Shown: positions 60,847-64,000 of the stretch, in pieces
Numbering within the stretch: position 1 is the stretch's first letter
Layout: every line of letters begins with the position of its first letter
Source of the DNA: Coleofasciculus sp937127375
Lineage (GTDB): Bacteria > Cyanobacteriota > Cyanobacteriia > Cyanobacteriales > Coleofasciculaceae
Assembly (NCBI GenBank): GCA_040218875.1
Contig: JAVJQP010000071.1
DNA: 64,000 nt
Strand: one strand, 5' to 3'
Notes under the pieces: generated by a model
The model's database searches: none
The model's input: the letters and a program-made list of their open reading frames with translations, nothing else
Told to the model about the DNA's origin: nothing
Made by a program: the position numbers and the translations under genes

Positions 60847-61269
60847 GGTTTCCTCGTGGTTCGTGAGTTATCTCAACACCTGATGTTGATCTTAGCGAAT
60901 ATGTTCCTGACTCTAGGTTTGTAAGTTAGGACACATCATTTGGTAGAGACGTTCCGGCGGAACGTCTCTACAACAGTTCGCTTTAATTGTGTCCACCCCC
61001 TTCAAGGTGAATTTACGGAGATGGAATCCTCAACCTAGGTTTACACCCCGTAATTTCCACGAGGACTAATCAGAATCACTATGCAACAATTTATCAAAGT
61101 GGACAGTAAACGCCCCATTTAAGGCTGGGGTTCTCTCAGTCTTCTGAGCCATTTTCAGGAGATAAAACCGGAATGGGTTGAGTTATAGATGAGGAGATAC
61201 TCGCTGTCATGATTGTAGCCATATTTTTAAACACGTTAATACAGGTTAGGCATTTTAAGGAGAGCAACA
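60847..61269. other. Divergent spacer with perfect 13-bp hairpin
   Basis: About 420 bp between divergent signalling genes. At 60943-60971, GTAGAGACGTTCC, loop GGC and GGAACGTCTCTAC form a perfect inverted repeat, a dispersed cyanobacterial hairpin. It might be bound by a regulator, but its similarity to 58588-58611 favours a repeat family. AAGGAGA before 61270 is the next gene's ribosome site. Confidence 0.55.
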
Positions 61270-61644
61270 ATGGTTAAAATTTTAGTGATTGAAGATGAGG
61301 AATCTGTACGCGAGAATATCCTGGAACTGCTGGACGCAGAAGGGTTTGATGCGATTCTCGCTGAAAATGGACAGAAGGGGTTGCATCTGGCACAACAACA
61401 TGATCCGGATTTAATTTTGTGCGATGTGCTGATGCCAGAAATGGATGGTTATGGTGTCCTTTCTGCCTTGCGTTCTCAAGGTACGACGGCTACTATTCCG
61501 TTCTTATTTCTCACCGCTAAAGCCGCCAAAACGGATATTAAGCAAGGGATGAATTTGGGCGCAAATGCCTATCTAACTAAGCCGTTTACCTTAGCAGAAT
61601 TGCTTGATGCGATCGCGACTCATGTTGGGGTGATCCATCGGTAG
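61270..61644 (+). CDS. CheY-like single-domain response regulator
   Basis: A 124-residue receiver only. It has IEDEES at the acidic pocket, phospho-acceptor Asp in LILCDVLMPEMDGYG, the conserved Thr in FLFLTAKAA and Lys in LTKPFTLAEL. AAGGAG stands nine bases before the ATG. With no output domain it probably relays phosphate to or from another protein; the PAS kinase gene that follows is the natural candidate partner. Confidence 0.95.
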   Translation: MVKILVIEDEESVRENILELLDAEGFDAILAENGQKGLHLAQQHDPDLILCDVLMPEMDGYGVLSALRSQGTTATIPFLFLTAKAAKTDIKQGMNLGANAYLTKPFTLAELLDAIATHVGVIHR

Positions 61645-61650
61645 TGAGGG

Positions 61651-61718
61651 GGTAAGGGCGGGTTTTGTTGTTCATGTATTGGTGACAAGTCGTTTTAATG
61701 GCTAAACCCGCCCCTACA
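61651..61718. repeat. Palindromic element, copy 9
   Basis: AAGGGCGGGTTTTG at 61654 and AAACCCGCCCCTACA at 61704-61718, between the CheY-like and PAS kinase genes. Confidence 0.88.
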
Positions 61719-61821
61719 ATTGTGACTCAATCCGATGATTTGAAGGTGAAAATTAACCAGATAAGGTTCATTCTAGGATTCGCCAATGTCAAACCTTTTA
61801 TATTTCATCCATTCATGACTC

Positions 61822-64000
61822 ATGGCTATCTCATCCAAGCATCTATCAATTAACGCTCATGGATCGGGGACAATGGAGAATCATCTGTTAACCCTACAAG
61901 TGGCAATTATGCAGCAGATTGCCCAAGTGACGCAAGGGAACGGTGTTCCCAAAGATGGGCTGCAAACGACGGTGGATCAATTGCGTTACGGTCTACAGGT
62001 TGATTCCTGTCTGATTTTTATGGTATCAGACTTGGGACTAACTACGGCGACTCTTGAGGGGGAGGTAAGGGGGACAAAGAGACAAGTAGACAAATATAAC
62101 GTATTGCGAGGAAAGGGGACTGTAGATGACTCATCCTCTCGGCTAATTTGTGAGTTCTACGGGAAATATTATACTTGGCTAATTCAGGGAAAACCACTGA
62201 TTTTTCCGATCGCGGATGAACAGCCCCCAGCGCCAATCCAAGAATGGCAGAGGGTTTCCGGTTTACCTCTGTTAATTTTACCCCTTTGTCATCGTCAATC
62301 CTATTTTGGGGCGATTAGCCTGCTGACGACGCAAGCGCAACGCCAGTGGAGTCAGGCGGAAATTGATTGTGTCTGTGCGATCGCGTCTCAATGGGCGATG
62401 GTATTCTATTACATTCAACGGGAACAAGACTACCACATTCAACAGCAAAAACATCAGCAGGTTATTGCCGCTTTAAATCGGGCGGAATCCCGAAATAACG
62501 CGCTTTTGGAAATTATCCCTGATGCTTTGTTTCGGATTAACAGTGCGGGAATTTATTTAGATTGGCATGGAGCAAAAACCGACACGCTGCCTATTCCGGC
62601 TGCCGATATTATTGGTAAACATTTACATCAAATCCTGCCCACACCAGTGGCGGGATTAATTTGGGATCATATTGAACAAGCGCTGGAAACGAAAACTATT
62701 CAACGGGTGGAATATCAACTCTGGGTGAATGGTAAAGCCCGCAATTTTGAAGCGCGAATTGTGGCGAGTGGGGTTGAAGAAGTTTCGGTAATTGTCCAAG
62801 ATGTCACGGATCGGGTGCAAATGCGACTCAGCCTAGAACAAGTGAATGATGCCTTAGAAATGCGCGTGGAAGAACGCACGGCGGCGTTAAGGAAAGTCAA
62901 TGATGTTCTTCAAGTCGAAATTATCGAAAGAAAACGGATAGAGGAACAACTCCGTACCAGTGAAGAACAGTTACGTCAACTGACAGAAAATATTCGCGAA
63001 GTCTTCTTTTTAACCACTCCTGATTTTAGCCAGATGATCTATATTAGTCCAGTGTATCAGGAGGTATGGGGACGTTCGACTAAAAGTTTATATGAACAAC
63101 CTTCATCTTGGTTAGAATCCATTCATCCGGAGGATCGCGATCGCGTAACCCAAGCGTTACACAAACAGTCCCTAGGAGAAGCAAATTTTCAGGAAGAATA
63201 TCGGATTGTTCGCCCTGATGGTTCAGTACGTTGGATGGGCGTGCGGGCGTTTCCGGTAGTGAATGAGGCAGGAATTACTATCCGAATTGCGGGGATTGCG
63301 GAGGATATTACTGAACGCCAACGAGTGCAAGCAGAACTTCTGAATGCCTTGGCACAAGAAAAGGAACTGAGTGACCTCAAATCCCGCTTTATTACGGTAA
63401 CGTCTCATGAGTTTCGCACCCCTTTAACCACGATTCACTCGTCAGCCGAGTTACTAGAACATTATCGGCATAAATGGTCAGATGAGAAACAATTGATGCA
63501 TTTGCACCGAATTCAAACCTCGGTTAAGTATATGACTAAATTATTAAATGATGTATTAATTTTAGGGAAAGCAGATGCAGGCAAACTTGCCTTAAGTCTA
63601 GAACCTATTGATTTGGAAGTATTTTGTGCCACATTAGTGAAAGAGTTGCAACTTAATCTGCAAAAACACTCTGTTATTAACATCAGTTATGAGTGGAAAG
63701 CGACCCTTGATGCCCAAGAAATATATCTAGACAAGCAATTACTCCAGCAAATTTTAGAGGATGTGTTAAGCAATGCGATTAAGTATTCATCCTCCGAAGA
63801 AACGATTGAAGTTAAACTCAAAGGAAATCGCGAACAAATTACCCTGGAAATTCGCGATCGCGGCATTGGGATTCCCCTAGAGGATCAAGACCGATTATTT
63901 GAAGCATTCCATCGGGGAACCAACGTTGGCACGATTCCAGGAACCGGATTAGGGCTTGCCATTGTGAAAAGATGTGTGGATATTCATCAGGGTGATATTC
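61822..64000 (+). CDS. GAF-PAS-PAS sensor histidine kinase, 3' end outside window
   Basis: The frame is open from ATG 61822 (MAISSKHLSINAHG) to the window edge, 726 codons. An in-frame ATG at 61873 is an alternative start; neither has a strong ribosome site. It is cytoplasmic in the visible part: a GAF-like domain at about 20-210 (LPLLILPLCHRQSYFGAISLL), a PAS domain (ALLEIIPDALFRINSAGIYL), a coiled coil (EMRVEERTAALRKVND) and a second PAS with PAC (IREVFFLTTPDFSQMIYIS, SVRWMGVRAFPV). HisKA has the phospho-His in TVTSHEFRTPLTTIHSS, and the ATPase domain has VLSNAIKYS, RDRGIGIP and GTGLGLAIVKRC. The last part of the ATPase domain is missing. Downstream of a CheY-like gene, probably its partner. 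Confidence 0.93.
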   Translation, partial: MAISSKHLSINAHGSGTMENHLLTLQVAIMQQIAQVTQGNGVPKDGLQTTVDQLRYGLQVDSCLIFMVSDLGLTTATLEGEVRGTKRQVDKYNVLRGKGTVDDSSSRLICEFYGKYYTWLIQGKPLIFPIADEQPPAPIQEWQRVSGLPLLILPLCHRQSYFGAISLLTTQAQRQWSQAEIDCVCAIASQWAMVFYYIQREQDYHIQQQKHQQVIAALNRAESRNNALLEIIPDALFRINSAGIYLDWHGAKTDTLPIPAADIIGKHLHQILPTPVAGLIWDHIEQALETKTIQRVEYQLWVNGKARNFEARIVASGVEEVSVIVQDVTDRVQMRLSLEQVNDALEMRVEERTAALRKVNDVLQVEIIERKRIEEQLRTSEEQLRQLTENIREVFFLTTPDFSQMIYISPVYQEVWGRSTKSLYEQPSSWLESIHPEDRDRVTQALHKQSLGEANFQEEYRIVRPDGSVRWMGVRAFPVVNEAGITIRIAGIAEDITERQRVQAELLNALAQEKELSDLKSRFITVTSHEFRTPLTTIHSSAELLEHYRHKWSDEKQLMHLHRIQTSVKYMTKLLNDVLILGKADAGKLALSLEPIDLEVFCATLVKELQLNLQKHSVINISYEWKATLDAQEIYLDKQLLQQILEDVLSNAIKYSSSEETIEVKLKGNREQITLEIRDRGIGIPLEDQDRLFEAFHRGTNVGTIPGTGLGLAIVKRCVDIHQGDI

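Noticed and set aside
60943..60971. Perfect hairpin GTAGAGACGTTCC/GGAACGTCTCTAC as an intrinsic terminator or operator
   Set aside because: No T-run follows on either strand, and it lies upstream of both flanking genes; a dispersed repeat is more likely.

Overview
The window reads as chromosomal DNA of a cyanobacterium, probably a large-genome filamentous form of the Coleofasciculus/Microcoleus/Moorea type (genus is inference). The reasons are frequent HIP1 octamers (GCGATCGC), Ycf66, a Ycf45-type R3H ATPase, the clock input protein LdpA, an IleRS carrying a CAAD membrane domain, an SLH/OprB iron-uptake porin, a PEP-CTERM protein and many short tandem heptamer repeats. Coding density is moderate, and repeat-filled spacers are common.

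Layout. 1-9.5 kb: end of a REC-GGDEF protein, an LD-carboxypeptidase, a DUF4388 regulator, an orphan TnpB, acetolactate synthase with a C-terminal zinc ribbon, and an ATPase/TOPRIM-like pair resembling defence modules, whose junction looks deleted. 9.7-20 kb: two KLC-type TPR proteins (the first looks 5'-truncated), ComM, and a STAND NTPase-TPR protein whose N-terminal part is separated from it by an in-frame TGA. 20-27.7 kb: a VapBC-like pair, Ycf66, IleRS-CAAD and a PEP-CTERM protein. 27.7-36.4 kb: an accessory locus of extracellular contractile injection system (eCIS) type. It has two DUF4157 effectors with near-identical N-termini and unrelated C-termini, each followed by lipoprotein genes, one complete eCIS-type AAA+ ATPase, and fragments of further ATPase copies. 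36.6-42 kb: tRNA-Gln, a possible structured RNA, Ycf45-like ATPase, LdpA and a membrane protein. 42.5-46.7 kb: a hybrid histidine kinase with an ethylene-receptor-like membrane domain. 46.9-58.3 kb: a fibrillin-like protein, an SDR, a porin, then a leftward block with an APH-like kinase, an MsbA-like ABC exporter and three glycosyltransferases, probably making and exporting a glycan or glycolipid. 58.7-64 kb: an OmpR-type two-component system, a CheY-like regulator and the start of a PAS histidine kinase.

Two points deserve most attention. First, the 27.7-36.4 kb locus looks like an effector-cassette exchange site: a conserved, duplicated block (ATPase start, divergent promoter, effector N-terminus) is joined to different toxin-like C-termini and different lipoproteins that could be immunity proteins. 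One candidate toxin domain is L,D-transpeptidase-like. No eCIS tube, sheath or baseplate gene is in the window. Second, a family of about 60-bp palindromic elements (GGGCGGGTTT...AAACCCGCCC) occurs nine times between 46 and 62 kb. It lies in the same reading frame inside two unrelated proteins, a histidine kinase and a glycosyltransferase, in both cases beside a GGGAGC-type minisatellite, much as Rickettsia palindromic elements do.
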